NCBI GenBank assembly: GCA_021324355.1
Contig: JAJPJD010000040.1
Coordinates: 1 to 64,000, forward strand
Length of the DNA: 64,000 nt
Reading direction: 5' to 3'
Origin: Actinomycetota bacterium
GTDB lineage: Bacteria; Actinomycetota; Acidimicrobiia; Acidimicrobiales; RAAP-2
The notes under the pieces were generated by a model. It was not told the DNA's origin and made no database searches. It saw only the letters and a program-made list of their open reading frames with translations. This document shows positions 1-11,383 of this stretch, piece by piece. Both the position numbers and the translations under genes were made by a program. The number at the start of each line of letters is the position of its first letter. The first letter of the stretch is position 1.

Positions 1-338
1 ACCACCTCGGCCACCTGGTAGATGTCGCCGGAGCGGAGCTTCTCGGAGTGGTTCTTGTAGCGCCGGGACCAGTTGGTGGGCATTCGGGCCTCCTTCTTGC
101 GGAGCACCGCGAACACCTCCTCCACCTCCTCGTCGTTGATGACCTCCCGCAGGCCCACCCCGTCGGTGTTGTCCGCCGGGACCATCAAGGTGAGGTCGCC
201 GTAGGCGAGCCGCAGGACCAGGTACTCGCGCTTCTCGCCGAATGCCTCCTTGGTCTCACGGCGCTCGACCACCGCCGCGCCGTGGTGGGGGTAGACGACC
301 TTGTCCCCGACCTTGAACTTCGACTTGACCGGACTCAT
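1..338 (-). CDS. carD: CarD family transcriptional regulator (partial, 3' end off window)
   Basis: Reverse-strand translation [57 protein letters not shown] is a classic CarD N-terminus; ATG at 338. Confidence 0.93.
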   Translation of the reverse strand, partial: MSPVKSKFKVGDKVVYPHHGAAVVERRETKEAFGEKREYLVLRLAYGDLTLMVPADNTDGVGLREVINDEEVEEVFAVLRKKEARMPTNWSRRYKNHSEKLRSGDIYQVAEV

Positions 339-463
339 CGGGACTCCTCGGCGTCGGGCCGCCCTCGAGCGCCGGGCGCTGGCGGCCGGTGTCGCGACGC
401 CCCTCTCGGGGCTGGGACGGAACAGGCAATTCTACACGACCCGGCCCGCCGGGCTCCCGGCCC

Positions 464-823
464 TCAGCGCGCCAGCAGCTCGAGCCGATTGCCGAATGGA
501 TCGTGGACGTAGCAGCGTCGAACCCCCTCGACCAGACGGTCCCATTCGACCCGGTGCCCGGCGGCCTCCAGCTCCCGAGCCAGCTGGTCCAACTCCTCCA
601 CCACGAACGCCGGGTGGGAGCGCTCGGCCGGGGCGAAGGCCGGGTCAGCCCCCAGGTGGAACCGCACCGGTCCCGACCGGTACCAGCGGCCGCCCCGAGC
701 AGCCAGCGCCGGCGGCTTGGGCTCGACCTCGAAGCCGAGGAGGCCGACGTAGAACCGGTCGGCCTGCTCCTCGGCCCCCGGTGGCAGGGTGAACTGCACG
801 TGGTCCAGGCCGACGATCGCCAC
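464..823 (-). CDS. VOC (glyoxalase/bleomycin resistance) family protein
   Basis: Translation VAIVGLDHVQFTLPPGAEEQADRFYVGLLGFEVEPKP...YVHDPFGNRLELL; VOC fold signature; GTG start chosen inside longer ORF. Confidence 0.8.
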   Translation of the reverse strand: MAIVGLDHVQFTLPPGAEEQADRFYVGLLGFEVEPKPPALAARGGRWYRSGPVRFHLGADPAFAPAERSHPAFVVEELDQLARELEAAGHRVEWDRLVEGVRRCYVHDPFGNRLELLAR

Positions 824-896
824 CCCCCGATCCTGCCACCTGGCGCCCTCGGCCGGCGGTGCTAGACCAGCCAGCGATGTCCCAGGCGGCCCGCCG

Positions 897-1655
897 ATGA
901 GCTCCTTCGCCCCCGACGGGCGCTCGACCGCCGTGGTCACCGGCGCCTCGAGCGGGATCGGGGCGGCCACCGCCCGCCGCCTGGCCGAGGCCGGCTTTTC
1001 GGTGGTGCTCGGGGCCCGCCGGTCCGACCGTCTGGCAGCGGTGGCCGCCTCCATCCCCGGGGCCCGCGCCTTGCCGCTCGACGTGGCCGACCCCGAGTCG
1101 GTCGAGGCCTTCTGCGCCGCGGTGCCGGCGTGCTCGGTGCTGGTCAACAACGCCGGCGGCGCGCTCGGCCTGGAGGAGATCGCCCTGGCCGACGAGGCCA
1201 AGTGGCGCCAGATGTGGGAGACCAACGTCATGGGCACCCTGCGGATGACCAAGGCGCTGCTGCCCAAGCTGGTCGCCTCGGGCGACGGACTGGTGGTCAC
1301 CATCGGCTCGGTGGCCGCCTTCGAGCGCTACGCCGGTGGTGCCGGCTACCACGCCGCCAAGGCGGCCGAGCGAGCGCTCACCGAGGTGCTGCGGATCGAG
1401 CTGCTCGGGCAGCCGGTCCGGGTGACCGAGATCGATCCGGGCATGGTCGAGACCGAGTTCTCCCTGGTTCGCTTCGGCGGCGACGCCGACGCGGCAGCCG
1501 CGGTCTACGCCGGGGTGGTGCCGCTCACCGCCGACGACATCGCCCAGTGCGTGGCCTTCGTGGCCACCCGCCCGAGCCACGTCGACATCGACGAGCTGGT
1601 GGTCCGGCCCCGGGACCAGGCCCGGGTGCACCTGGTCCACCGCCGGCCGGACTGA
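897..1655 (+). CDS. SDR family oxidoreductase
   Basis: TGASSGIGAATARRLAEAGF nucleotide-binding motif, VNNAGG, YHAAKAAERALTEVLRIEL active site; ATG at 897. Confidence 0.88.
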   Translation: MSSFAPDGRSTAVVTGASSGIGAATARRLAEAGFSVVLGARRSDRLAAVAASIPGARALPLDVADPESVEAFCAAVPACSVLVNNAGGALGLEEIALADEAKWRQMWETNVMGTLRMTKALLPKLVASGDGLVVTIGSVAAFERYAGGAGYHAAKAAERALTEVLRIELLGQPVRVTEIDPGMVETEFSLVRFGGDADAAAAVYAGVVPLTADDIAQCVAFVATRPSHVDIDELVVRPRDQARVHLVHRRPD

Positions 1656-1657
1656 GC

Positions 1658-1676
1658 CGACCGGTTCAGTCGGTCG
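1658..1676. terminator. Possible bidirectional hairpin terminator between convergent SDR and clpC
   Basis: CGACCG-gttcagt-CGGTCG perfect 6-bp stem between the convergent stop codons at 1655 and 1666. Confidence 0.35.
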
Positions 1677-4170
1677 AGCTGCCGCTCCCCGCCAGCTCCA
1701 TCGGCGGGGCCTGGAACCCCTCGACCGCCTTGAAGGTGAGGGTGGGCTGGCCGTCCTCGCCCGGCTCCACGTCCACCACCACCGTCTCGCCGACTCGGAA
1801 CTCCTTCCACAGGATCCGCTCGGAGAGCGGGTCCTCGACCAGCTGCTGGACCGCCCGGCGCAGCGGCCGGGCCCCGAGCTGGGGGTCGTAGCCCCGCTCG
1901 GCCAGCAGGTTGCGGGCCGCCGGGGTGAGCTCGAGCGCCAGCCCCTGGCCGGCCAGCTGCTCGCGGGTGCGGGCCACCATGTGGTCGACGATCTCCACCA
2001 CCTCGTCCCGGGACAGCTCGTGGAAGACGATGACCTCGTCGATGCGGTTCAAGAACTCCGGGCGGAAGTGGGCCTTCAGCGCGTCGTGGACCTTGGCCTT
2101 CATCCGCTCGTAGGTGACCGCCTCGGAGGTCTTGGCGAAGCCGAGCGACGCCTTGCGCAGGTCGGCCGTGCCCAGGTTGGAGGTCATGATGAGCACGGTG
2201 TTCTTGAAGTCCACCGTGCGGCCCTGGGCGTCGGTCAACCGGCCGTCCTCCAGGATCTGCAGCAAGGTGTTGAACACGTCCGGGTGGGCCTTCTCCACCT
2301 CGTCGAACAGCACCACCGAGAACGGCCGGCGCCGGACGGCCTCGGTCAGCTGGCCGCCCTCCTCGTAGCCGACGTAGCCGGGCGGCGAGCCGACCAGGCG
2401 GGACACCGTGTGCTTCTCCATGTACTCGGACATGTCGAGCTGGATCAGCGCGTCCTCGTCGTCGAAGAGGAACTCGGCCAGGGTCTTGGCCAGCTCGGTC
2501 TTGCCCACCCCGGTCGGGCCGAGGAAGATGAACGACCCGCTGGGCCGCTTGGGGTCCTTCAAGCCGGCTCGGGTTCGCCGGATGGCCCGGGACAGCGCCT
2601 TGATCGCCTCCTCCTGGCCGACCACCCGCTTGTGCAGCTCCTCTTCCATCCGGAGCAGCTTGGCGGTCTCCTCCTCGGTCAGCCGGTAGACCGGGATGCC
2701 GGTCCAGTTGGCCAGGACCTCGGCAATCACGTCCTCGTCGACCACGTCGAACAGCTCGACGCCTTCCCGGCGCCACTCGGCCTCCATGGCCTCCTTGCGT
2801 TCCAGGCGCTCCTTCTCCTGCTCGGCGAGCTTCTTGGCCTGCTCGAACGCGCCCCGCTCGATGGCCGCCTCCTTGTCGGCCCGGATCCGGGCGATCTCTT
2901 GGTCGAGGGTCTTGTAGCTCGGCGGGGTGGACATGCGCCGGATCCGCAGCCGGCTGCCGGCCTCGTCGATGAGGTCGATGGCCTTGTCCGGCAGGTACCG
3001 GTCGGCCAGGTACCGGTCGGCCAGGTTGGCCGCCGCCACCAGCGCCTGGTCGGTGATGGTCACCGCGTGGTGGGACTCGTAGCGGTCCCGCAGGCCCTTC
3101 AAGATGTCGATGGTGAGCGAGACCGAGGGCTGCTCGACCCGCACCGGCTGGAACCGCCGCTCCAAGGCGGCGTCCTTCTCCAGGTGCTTGCGGTACTCGT
3201 CGAGGGTGGTCGCCCCGACGGTCTGCAGCTCGCCTCGAGCCAGCATGGGCTTGAGGATCGAGGCGGCGTCGATCGCACCCTCGGCCGCCCCGGCACCCAC
3301 CAGGGTGTGGATCTCGTCGATGAACAAGATGATGTCGCCCCGGGTGCGGATCTCCTTCAGGACCTTCTTCAGGCGCTCCTCGAAGTCCCCCCGATACCGG
3401 CTGCCGGCCACCAGCGCGCCGAGGTCGAGGGTGTAGAGCTGCTTGCCGGTCAGTGTCTCGGGCACGTCGTTGGCCACGATGCGCTGGGCCAGCCCCTCGA
3501 CGATGGCGGTCTTGCCGACCCCAGGCTCGCCGATGAGCACCGGGTTGTTCTTGGTCCGCCGGGAGAGGACCTGCATGACCCGCTCGATCTCCCGCTCCCG
3601 GCCGATGACCGGGTCGAGCTTGGCGTCACGGGCCAGCTGGGTCAGGTTGCGGCCGAACTGGTCGAGGACCGGCGACCCGCTCGGGGTCTCCGAGGCAGCC
3701 TGGCCCGAGCCGGCGCCGACCGCCTCCTTGCCCTGGTAGCCCGACATGAGCTGGATGACCTGGTTGCGCACCCGCGACAGGTCAGCGCCCAGGCTGACCA
3801 GCACCTGGGCCGCCACCCCCTCGCCCTCGCGCACCAGCCCGAGCAGCATGTGCTCGGTGCCGATGTAGCTGTGGCCGAGCTGGAGGGCCTCCCGCAGCGA
3901 GAGCTCGAGGACCTTCTTGGCCCGCGGGGTGAACGGCGGCGAGCCCGAGGGGGCCGAGCCGGCCATGCCGATGGTCTCTTCGACCTTCTCCCGCACCGCT
4001 TCCAGGGTGATCCCGAGGGACTCGAGGGCCTTGGCGGCGACGCCCTCGCCCTCGTGGATCAGCCCGAGCAGGATGTGCTCGGTGCCGATGAAGCTGTGGT
4101 TCAGCATGCGCGCTTCTTCCTGCGCAAGCACCAGAACCCTTCGTGCCCGGTCTGTGAAGCGTTCGAACAC
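1666..4170 (-). CDS. clpC: ATP-dependent Clp protease ATP-binding subunit ClpC
   Basis: [53 protein letters not shown]; two Walker motifs ([31 protein letters not shown]); UVR linker; GTG start at 4170. Confidence 0.96.
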   Translation of the reverse strand: MFERFTDRARRVLVLAQEEARMLNHSFIGTEHILLGLIHEGEGVAAKALESLGITLEAVREKVEETIGMAGSAPSGSPPFTPRAKKVLELSLREALQLGHSYIGTEHMLLGLVREGEGVAAQVLVSLGADLSRVRNQVIQLMSGYQGKEAVGAGSGQAASETPSGSPVLDQFGRNLTQLARDAKLDPVIGREREIERVMQVLSRRTKNNPVLIGEPGVGKTAIVEGLAQRIVANDVPETLTGKQLYTLDLGALVAGSRYRGDFEERLKKVLKEIRTRGDIILFIDEIHTLVGAGAAEGAIDAASILKPMLARGELQTVGATTLDEYRKHLEKDAALERRFQPVRVEQPSVSLTIDILKGLRDRYESHHAVTITDQALVAAANLADRYLADRYLPDKAIDLIDEAGSRLRIRRMSTPPSYKTLDQEIARIRADKEAAIERGAFEQAKKLAEQEKERLERKEAMEAEWRREGVELFDVVDEDVIAEVLANWTGIPVYRLTEEETAKLLRMEEELHKRVVGQEEAIKALSRAIRRTRAGLKDPKRPSGSFIFLGPTGVGKTELAKTLAEFLFDDEDALIQLDMSEYMEKHTVSRLVGSPPGYVGYEEGGQLTEAVRRRPFSVVLFDEVEKAHPDVFNTLLQILEDGRLTDAQGRTVDFKNTVLIMTSNLGTADLRKASLGFAKTSEAVTYERMKAKVHDALKAHFRPEFLNRIDEVIVFHELSRDEVVEIVDHMVARTREQLAGQGLALELTPAARNLLAERGYDPQLGARPLRRAVQQLVEDPLSERILWKEFRVGETVVVDVEPGEDGQPTLTFKAVEGFQAPPMELAGSGSSTD

Positions 4171-4324
4171 GGACCGCCTCCGTCTCGGCTCTGACCCTGG
4201 GTGATCTCGGACGGTCCGAGAGCCTTGGTCGAGTACGCGAAGTCTACAGGGCCGCGCTCGGACGACCCGTCGCACCGGGGCAGGGCCAGGAGCACCGAGG
4301 ATGCCACCGGGCCGGGCGTCGCCT

Positions 4325-5308
4325 ATGGTGCTCGGGGTGAACGCGGTCGAAGTTCTCGGCCTTTCCGGCCTCGACCAGGAGCTGCGCCGCGTCGAGCCGT
4401 TGCTGGTGTCGGTGGTGGCGGCCGGGGACCCGTTCCTCGACCAGGTGGCCACCCACCTCATCACCGCCGGCGGCAAGCGCCTGCGCCCGATGCTCGCCTT
4501 GGCCGCCGCCACCCGAGGGGAGCGGCGGGCCTCCGAGGCCGACCTGCTGGGATCGGTCTCGGTGGAGCTGGTCCACCTGGCCTCCCTCTACCACGACGAC
4601 GTCATCGACGAGGCGACCATGCGTCGGGGGACCGAGAGCGTGAACAGCCGGTTCGGCAACCTGCTGGCCATCGTGGGCGGGGACTACCTGCTGGCCCGCT
4701 CGGCCGAGATCGCGGCCAGCCTGGGCACCGAGATCGCCGGCCTGCTGGCCACCACCCTGGGCCTTTTGTGCCGGGGCCAGGTCTCCGAGGTGAAGACCGC
4801 CTTCTCGGTGCGCCGCACCGTCGAGCAGTGCCTGGAGGCGATCGAGGGCAAGACCGCCGCCCTCATGGCCACCTCCTGCCGGGTGGGCGCGCTGACCGGC
4901 GGGGCGCCGCGTTCGGAAGTCGAGGCCCTGACCGAGTTCGGCCGCAACTTCGGCATCGTGTTCCAGCTGCGAGACGACGTCTTGGACGTGGTGGCGACCA
5001 ACGGGGAGCTGGGCAAGCCACCCGGCCAGGACCTGGCCGAAGGGGTCTACACCCTGCCGGTGCTGCACGCGCTGGCCGACCCCGACGTCGGTCCGGAGCT
5101 GGCCGGCCTGCTCGGCCAGCCGCTGGGCCTGCCCGAGCGGGACAAGGCCCGGGCCATGGTGGCGGCCTCCAAGGGCATCGCCGCCACCGTGGCCATGGGC
5201 CGCCAGTTCGCCGCCCGAGCCGACGCCGCGCTGGACGGCCTCTCGTCGCCGGCCCTGGCCAGCGCGCTGCGGGCCCTCAACGACACCCTGCTCGACGACC
5301 TGCCCTAA
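4325..5308 (+). CDS. Polyprenyl synthetase family protein
   Basis: GGKRLRPML, LYHDDVIDEA and FQLRDDVLDV aspartate-rich motifs of trans-prenyltransferases. Confidence 0.9.
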   Translation: MVLGVNAVEVLGLSGLDQELRRVEPLLVSVVAAGDPFLDQVATHLITAGGKRLRPMLALAAATRGERRASEADLLGSVSVELVHLASLYHDDVIDEATMRRGTESVNSRFGNLLAIVGGDYLLARSAEIAASLGTEIAGLLATTLGLLCRGQVSEVKTAFSVRRTVEQCLEAIEGKTAALMATSCRVGALTGGAPRSEVEALTEFGRNFGIVFQLRDDVLDVVATNGELGKPPGQDLAEGVYTLPVLHALADPDVGPELAGLLGQPLGLPERDKARAMVAASKGIAATVAMGRQFAARADAALDGLSSPALASALRALNDTLLDDLP

Positions 5309-6735
5309 GCGCCCGGGCCCGGCGCTGTGCCGGGGCGCTCCGGCCGCAAGGTGGGGAAGGCGATCACCTCCCGGATGTTGGCGGTGTCGGTGAGCAGCAT
5401 CACCAGCCGGTCGATGCCGAGCCCGACCCCGGCGGTCGGGGGGAGCCCGTACTCCATGGCCCGGAGGTACTCCTCGTCGAGCGCCATGGCCTCGTCGTCG
5501 CCGCGGGCCCGGCGGGCGGCCTGCTCGGCGAAGCGACGCCGCTGCTCCTCGGGATCGGTCAGCTCGCTGAACGCGTTGGCCAGCTCCCGGCCCGCCACCA
5601 CCGCCTCGAACCGCTCCACCAACCCGGGCTGGGCTCGGTGGGGGCGTGCCAGCGGCGAGACCTCCTCGGGGTAGTCGGTCACGAACACCGGCCCCCAGAG
5701 CTGGCCCTCGGTGGTCTTCTCGTAGAGCTCGGCCACCAGCTTGCCGGGGCCCCAGCTCGGGTCGACGGCCACCCCGGCCTCGGCCGCCAGGGCGGCCAGC
5801 TCCGATCGGGGGGTGGCCACGCTCACCGCACGGCCGGTGTGCTCCTCGACCAGCTCGGCCATCGTCGCCCGCCGCCACGGCGGTGTGAGGTCCAGGTCCC
5901 GGCCCTGGTAGACGAGGGCGGTGGTGCCGAGCACGTCGGTGGCCACCCCCGCCACCAGCGCCTCGACCAACGCCATCATGTCCTGGTAGTCGGCGTAGGC
6001 CCAGTAGAGCTCGACGGTGGTGAACTCGGGGTTGTGCCGGGGGGAGATCCCCTCGTTGCGAAAGAGCCGGCCGATCTCGAAGACCTTCTCGAAGCCCCCG
6101 ATGACCAAGCGCTTCAGGTAGAGCTCGGGTGCGATCCGCAGGTACAGATCGGTGCCCAAGGCGTTGTGGTGGGTGACGAAGGGCCGGGCCTCGGCCCCGC
6201 CGGGGACCGGGTTGAGGATGGGGGTCTCCACCTCGACGAACCCGGCCTGCCACAGCCGCTCCCGCATCGCCCGGACGACCTGGCTGCGGACCTCCAGCCG
6301 CCGACGGGTCGCCGGGTTGGCCCACAGGTCGACCTCCCGCTGGCGGAAGCGGGTCTCGGGGTCGTGCACGCCGCGCCACTTGTCGCCGAAGGACCGGCGG
6401 GCCTCGGCCAGCAGCACCCAGTCCCGCACTGCCACCGACAGCTCGCCTCGACGGGTGCGCACCACCGGCCCGCTCGCCCCCACCCAGTCCCCGAGGGCGA
6501 GCCGGACGAACGCCTCGTAGTCCCGGGTCGCTCCGGCCTGGGCGAAGAGCTGGATCGTCCCGCTCGAGTCCCGCAGCTCGCCGAAGGCCACCTTGCCCTG
6601 GGTGCGCAGGAGCATGACCCGGCCGGCCACCGACACGGTGTCGGCCGACTCCTCGCCCGGCTCGAGCGCCCCCCAGCCCTGCTGGATCGCGGCCGCCGAG
6701 TGGCTCACCTCGTAGCGGTAGGGGATGTCGCTCAC
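5305..6735 (-). CDS. lysS: Lysine--tRNA ligase (class II)
   Basis: OB-fold N-terminus and class II motifs: RSQVVRAMRERLWQAGFVEVETPIL, FEIGRLFRNEGISPRHNPEFTTVELY, GVGLGIDRLVMLLTDTANIREVIAFP. Confidence 0.95.
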   Translation of the reverse strand: MSDIPYRYEVSHSAAAIQQGWGALEPGEESADTVSVAGRVMLLRTQGKVAFGELRDSSGTIQLFAQAGATRDYEAFVRLALGDWVGASGPVVRTRRGELSVAVRDWVLLAEARRSFGDKWRGVHDPETRFRQREVDLWANPATRRRLEVRSQVVRAMRERLWQAGFVEVETPILNPVPGGAEARPFVTHHNALGTDLYLRIAPELYLKRLVIGGFEKVFEIGRLFRNEGISPRHNPEFTTVELYWAYADYQDMMALVEALVAGVATDVLGTTALVYQGRDLDLTPPWRRATMAELVEEHTGRAVSVATPRSELAALAAEAGVAVDPSWGPGKLVAELYEKTTEGQLWGPVFVTDYPEEVSPLARPHRAQPGLVERFEAVVAGRELANAFSELTDPEEQRRRFAEQAARRARGDDEAMALDEEYLRAMEYGLPPTAGVGLGIDRLVMLLTDTANIREVIAFPTLRPERPGTAPGPGA

Positions 6736-7586
6736 CGTGGCGCGTGCGGGGCCACGTTGCGCTCGTACACCACCCGCAAGCCCTCCAGGGTCAGCCACGG
6801 CTCGACGTGGTCGACCGTCTCGCAGTACGGAGCGATCAGCTCGGACAGCCCGCCGGTCGCGACCACGGTCGGGTCGCCGCCCAGCTCGCCCTTGATCCTT
6901 TGGCACAGGCCGTCGACCTGGGCGGCAAAGCCGTAGAGGACCCCCGACTGGATCGACTCGGCAGTGGAGCGCCCGATGACCGAGCGGGGCTCGACCAGCT
7001 CGACCCGGCGCAGCGCGGCGGCGTGCTGGAACAGCGCCTCCAGGCTGATCGACACCCCGGGGGTGATGGCCCCGCCCAGGTACTCGCCCGACGCCGACAC
7101 CGCCTCGAAGGTGGTGGCGGTGCCCATGTCGACCACCAGGGCCGGACCGCCGTAGAGGTGGTAGGCGCCGATGGCATTGGCGATCCGGTCCGGGCCCACC
7201 TCCCGGGGGTCGTCGTAGCGGATGGCCATGCCGCTGCGCACCCCGGGCCCGACCACCACGCAGGGGACCCGGGAGAACCACCGCTGCGCCATCTGGCGGA
7301 GGCCGGTGGTCATCGACGGCACCGACGAGCAGATCGAGATCCCACTCACGGCGGTGGTGATGTCCAGGCCCTCCAGGTCGAGCAGCTGCGTGAGCAGGAT
7401 CGCGTGCTCATCCGGGGTACGGTCGGGAACCGACGACAGCCGCCAGTGGTAGCGCAGGCCGCGCCGGGACGGTTCGCCCTCCACCCCGATCCCCACCCCG
7501 GCCGCCTGCTCGCCCAGCTCCTCGTCGGCCAATGCGTACAGGCCGATCACCGACTCGGTGTTCCCCACGTCGATCGCGAGCAGCAT
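6732..7586 (-). CDS. coaX: Type III pantothenate kinase
   Basis: MLLAIDVGNTESVIGLY; DMGTATTFEAVSASGEYLGGAITPG; position in pan/nad operon. Confidence 0.94.
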   Translation of the reverse strand: MLLAIDVGNTESVIGLYALADEELGEQAAGVGIGVEGEPSRRGLRYHWRLSSVPDRTPDEHAILLTQLLDLEGLDITTAVSGISICSSVPSMTTGLRQMAQRWFSRVPCVVVGPGVRSGMAIRYDDPREVGPDRIANAIGAYHLYGGPALVVDMGTATTFEAVSASGEYLGGAITPGVSISLEALFQHAAALRRVELVEPRSVIGRSTAESIQSGVLYGFAAQVDGLCQRIKGELGGDPTVVATGGLSELIAPYCETVDHVEPWLTLEGLRVVYERNVAPHAPR

Positions 7587-8467
7587 CAGCTGCTCCCGCC
7601 GCTCAGGTCGAGGCCGAGGTCGAGCGCCGGCGCGGAGTGGGTGAGGGCGCCGACCGAGATGAGGTCGGCCCCGGCCGCCGCGTACTGCGGCGCCCGTTCG
7701 AGCGTGACCCCGCCGGACACCTCGACCAAGGTGGAGCCGTCGGGGCGCAGACCGCCCACCAGTTCCACGCAGGCCGCGACCTCCTCGACGCTCATGTTGT
7801 CGAGCAGCACCGCCGACGCGCCGGCCCGGCAGGCCTCCTCCACCTGGCCGATCCGGTCGCACTCGATCTCCACCGCCCGGCCGGGCCACAGCCGGCGGGC
7901 CCGGGCCACCGCCTCGGCGATCCCCAGGCCGGCCAGGTGGTTGTCCTTCACCAGGACCGCGTCGAACAGCCCGAAGCGGTGGTTGTGGCCGCCGCCGGCT
8001 CGCACCGCCGCCTTCTCGAGGGCGCGCAGGCCGGGGGTGGTCTTGCGGGTGTCGAGGACCCGGGTCGCCGGGTTGGCCTCGCGGACCACGTCGACGTAGC
8101 GGCGGGTGAGCGTGGCCACCCCGGACAGCCGGGTGAGGAAGTTGAGGGCGGTGCGCTCGGCAGTGAGGATCGATCGCAGCGCGCCGCGCACCTCGGCCAC
8201 CACCGCCGCTGCCTCGGCCACCTGACCGTCGGGGACCAGCCAGCGCACCTCGACGTCGGGGTCCACCTGCGCGAAGGCCTCCCGGGCGCACAGCTCCCCG
8301 GCGATCACCCCCCGGGCCCGAGCCACGACCGCCAGCGAGGCCCGGGCACCCGCCGGCACCAGGGCGGCGCTGAGGTCGCCCAGACCACCCAGGTCCTCGG
8401 CCAGGGCCGCGGCCACCGCCGCCCGCGCCGCCGCGCGCGGCGGGTACGGGTCGCCGGCGGCGCTCAT
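7586..8467 (-). CDS. nadC: Nicotinate-nucleotide diphosphorylase (carboxylating)
   Basis: ERTALNFLTRLSGVATLTRRYVD, DTRKTTPGLRALEKAAVRAGGGHNHRFGLFDAVLVKDNHL; ATG at 8467. Confidence 0.95.
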   Translation of the reverse strand: MSAAGDPYPPRAAARAAVAAALAEDLGGLGDLSAALVPAGARASLAVVARARGVIAGELCAREAFAQVDPDVEVRWLVPDGQVAEAAAVVAEVRGALRSILTAERTALNFLTRLSGVATLTRRYVDVVREANPATRVLDTRKTTPGLRALEKAAVRAGGGHNHRFGLFDAVLVKDNHLAGLGIAEAVARARRLWPGRAVEIECDRIGQVEEACRAGASAVLLDNMSVEEVAACVELVGGLRPDGSTLVEVSGGVTLERAPQYAAAGADLISVGALTHSAPALDLGLDLSGGSS

Positions 8468-10083
8468 CGGGTCGGCCCCGGGACGCCCCGATGGACCAGT
8501 CGGCACCGCCAGGTCGGGTCGGGGTCGGGGAAGTCCGACCGGGTGTGGGCGCCGCGGCTCTCGGCCCGCTCGGCCGCCGAGGACACCACCGCGGCGGCCA
8601 CGGTGAGCAGGTTGGCGAGCTCGTCGGCAGCCACCCCGCCGGCCCGCCAGCCCCCGGCCAGCTCGCTCACCACCCGGCCGGCCTCGGCCAACGAGGCGCG
8701 GTCGCGCACCACCCCGGCCCCGGCCGTCATGGCCCGCTGGAGCCGGTCCCGGTCCTTGGCCGGGTCGCCCGAGCCCGGCGGTGGGGACCCCGGCCAGCCG
8801 AGCGCCACGCTCGGAGCCGGCCGGCCGTCGATGTCCCCGCCTGCGCCCTCGAGCACCGAGCGCATGGCCCCGGTGGGTGACGGACCGACGGTCCCGGCCA
8901 GGACTGCCTCGGCCATCCGCACGCCGAAGACCATCCCTTCGAGCAGGGAGTTGGAGGCCAGCCGGTTGGCCCCGTGGACCCCGGTGCACGCGGTCTCGCC
9001 GACGGCCCACAGGCCGGGCAGCGCGCTCGCCCCGACCAGGTCGGTCACCACCCCGCCCGAGAGGTGGTGGGCAGCTGGCGCGATCGGCAGCCAGTCCACC
9101 GAGGGGTCCAGGCCGACCTGGGCCAAGGAGGCGGCGATGGTGGGGAAGCGCACCGAGAAGTCGGCCAGCCCGGTCGCGTCCAGCCATAGGTGGTCACTGC
9201 CCTCGGCCGCCATCCGCTCGGCCATGGCCCGGCTGACCACATCGCGCGGCGCCAGCTCGTCGACGAAGCGTGCCCCCCGGCCATCCCGCAGCAGAGCGCC
9301 GTGGCCCCGCAGCGCCTCGGAGATGAGCGGGCGGGGCATGGCCGGGTGGTGCAGCGCGGTCGGGTGGAACTGGACGAACTCGATGTCGGCCACCGGGACG
9401 CCGGCCCGCAGCGCCATGGCCACCCCGTCCCCGGTCGCCTCGGCTGGGTTGGTGGTCACCGCGTACAGCTGGCCGGCACCGCCGGTGGCCAGCACCACGT
9501 GGCCGGCCCGTACCTCCACCACCTGGCCCTCGGGCGAGCGCGCCGTCACCCCCCGGCACACCCCGTCCGACACCACTAGGTCGAGGGCGAACCAGCGCTC
9601 GAGCACCGCGCCAGCCGACGACCGGGTGGCCTCGACCAGCGCCCGCTCCACCTCGGCTCCGGTTGCCGCGCCGCCGGCGTGGACGACCCGGGGTCGGGAG
9701 TGCCCGCCTTCTCGGGCTCGGGCCAGGGCGCCCGACGCCTCCCGGTCGAACGCCGCCCCCAGGGCGATCAGCTCGCTCACCCGGGCCGGCCCCTCGTCGA
9801 CCAGGACGCGAACCGCGTCGATGTCGCACAGCCCGGCGCCGGCGGCCAGGGTGTCGGCCAGGTGGAGGTCGGTCGAGTCCTCGTCGCCGCCCAGGACCGC
9901 GGCCACCCCGCCCTGGGCCCACCGGGTGGTCGACTGGGCCAGCTCGCCCTTGGTCAGGATTCCCACGTTGGGGGCGTCGGGGCTGTCGGCCAGCCGGACT
10001 GCCGCCGAGAGCCCGGCCACCCCGCTCCCCACCACCAACACGTCGAAGGGTCCGGGCGGCGCCGGGCCCCCGGTCGGGCTCAC
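8464..10083 (-). CDS. nadB: L-aspartate oxidase
   Basis: [22 protein letters not shown] motif; [35 protein letters not shown]; succinate dehydrogenase-like C-terminus. Confidence 0.94.
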   Translation of the reverse strand: MSPTGGPAPPGPFDVLVVGSGVAGLSAAVRLADSPDAPNVGILTKGELAQSTTRWAQGGVAAVLGGDEDSTDLHLADTLAAGAGLCDIDAVRVLVDEGPARVSELIALGAAFDREASGALARAREGGHSRPRVVHAGGAATGAEVERALVEATRSSAGAVLERWFALDLVVSDGVCRGVTARSPEGQVVEVRAGHVVLATGGAGQLYAVTTNPAEATGDGVAMALRAGVPVADIEFVQFHPTALHHPAMPRPLISEALRGHGALLRDGRGARFVDELAPRDVVSRAMAERMAAEGSDHLWLDATGLADFSVRFPTIAASLAQVGLDPSVDWLPIAPAAHHLSGGVVTDLVGASALPGLWAVGETACTGVHGANRLASNSLLEGMVFGVRMAEAVLAGTVGPSPTGAMRSVLEGAGGDIDGRPAPSVALGWPGSPPPGSGDPAKDRDRLQRAMTAGAGVVRDRASLAEAGRVVSELAGGWRAGGVAADELANLLTVAAAVVSSAAERAESRGAHTRSDFPDPDPTWRCRLVHRGVPGPTR

Positions 10084-10466
10084 CGGGCGCCGAGCCTCCC
10101 GGCCCCGGCGCGTGCCAGGTCCTCGGTGATCGGGCGGTTGTCGGCGTCCACGTGCACGATCCGGGGTGCGTACCCTGTGAGCTCGTCCTCGGCGTAGTCG
10201 GCGTAGGAGAGCAGGATCACCCGGTCGCCCGGGAGGACGAGCCGGGCGGCGGCACCGTTGAGGCAGATCTCCCCCGGGCCCCCGGTCATGGCGTAGGTCT
10301 CGAAGCGGGCCCCGTTGTCGATGTCGAGCACCGCCACCTGCTCGAACTCGACGATGTCGGCCAGGGCCATGAGCTCGGCATCGATCGACACCGAGCCCAC
10401 GTAGTCGAGGTTGGCGTCGGTCACCCGGGCTCGGTGGATCTTGGACTTGAGCATGCGGCGGCGCAT
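10080..10466 (-). CDS. panD: Aspartate 1-decarboxylase
   Basis: [33 protein letters not shown] with the Gly-Ser processing site; NGAAARL. Confidence 0.96.
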   Translation of the reverse strand: MRRRMLKSKIHRARVTDANLDYVGSVSIDAELMALADIVEFEQVAVLDIDNGARFETYAMTGGPGEICLNGAAARLVLPGDRVILLSYADYAEDELTGYAPRIVHVDADNRPITEDLARAGAGRLGAR

Positions 10467-10468
10467 CG

Positions 10469-11383
10469 CTACCTCGTGGCGCCGGCCATCGCCGGCCGCT
10501 CGGCCGGGCGCCGCCCGAGCGCGGCCGGCGCGTTGTCGATCAAGCGCACCCCGCCCACCTCGGCCGCGATGAGCAACCGGACGGGGCGGTGGCGCTCGAG
10601 GCGGGGCGGGGTTCGCAGGGTCTCTTCGTCCACCGCCGCGCCGTAGTCCAAGGTGGCCCGGGGCTCGGTCGCCACCACCGAGGCCATGAGGCCGGCCAGG
10701 GCCTCCGGGCGATCCTCACCGGCGGCGGCGGCGGCCGACGCTGCCGACAGGGCGCGCCACAGCACGGTCGCCGCTCGACGGTCCTCGGGAGAGAGGCGGG
10801 CGTTGCGGCTGGACAGGGCCAGGCCGTCGCGGTCACGCACCGTTGGGCAGCCCACCACCTCGACCGGCAGATCGAGGTCGGCCACCAGGCGCCGCACCAC
10901 CACCAGCTGCTGGAAGTCCTTCTCGCCGAAGTAGGCCCGACAACGGCCGGCGATCGAGAACAGCTTGGTGACCACGGTGGCCACCCCGTCGAAGTGCCCG
11001 GGGCGTGACGCCCCCTCCCAGCCGGCCGCTTCGGCCCGGACCGACACCACGGTCGAGGGGGGCTCGGGCCAGCTCGGGTACAGCGCGACCACCGGGGGCG
11101 CGAAGACCGCCCCGACCGCCAGCCGCCGGCAGACCCCGAGATCGTGCTCCATGGTCCTCGGGTAGCGCTCGAGGTCGGTCGGATCGCCGAACTGGAGCGG
11201 GTTCACGAAGATGCTCACCGCGACCAGGTCGCACTCGGCGGCGGCTCGGGCGATGAGGGACTCGTGGCCGGCGTGGAGCGCGCCCATGGTCGGGACCAGT
11301 CCGACCCGGCCCCCGGCCGCCCGGGCGGCGTCAAGGGCCCGCCGGAACGGTTCGACCGCCGTGAAGACCTGGGGCTCAGACAC
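10469..11383 (-). CDS. panC: Pantoate--beta-alanine ligase
   Basis: [49 protein letters not shown]. Confidence 0.95.
   Translation of the reverse strand: MSEPQVFTAVEPFRRALDAARAAGGRVGLVPTMGALHAGHESLIARAAAECDLVAVSIFVNPLQFGDPTDLERYPRTMEHDLGVCRRLAVGAVFAPPVVALYPSWPEPPSTVVSVRAEAAGWEGASRPGHFDGVATVVTKLFSIAGRCRAYFGEKDFQQLVVVRRLVADLDLPVEVVGCPTVRDRDGLALSSRNARLSPEDRRAATVLWRALSAASAAAAAGEDRPEALAGLMASVVATEPRATLDYGAAVDEETLRTPPRLERHRPVRLLIAAEVGGVRLIDNAPAALGRRPAERPAMAGATR

Noticed and set aside
2985-3025. Repeated 15-mer gtcggccaggtaccg in clpC, considered as a tandem insertion
   Set aside because: The encoded [22 protein letters not shown] aligns without an insertion to the ClpC consensus [21 protein letters not shown].
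4201-6936. 911-aa plus-strand ORF
   Set aside because: Out-of-frame shadow over the polyprenyl synthase and lysS; Arg/Gly/Pro-rich.
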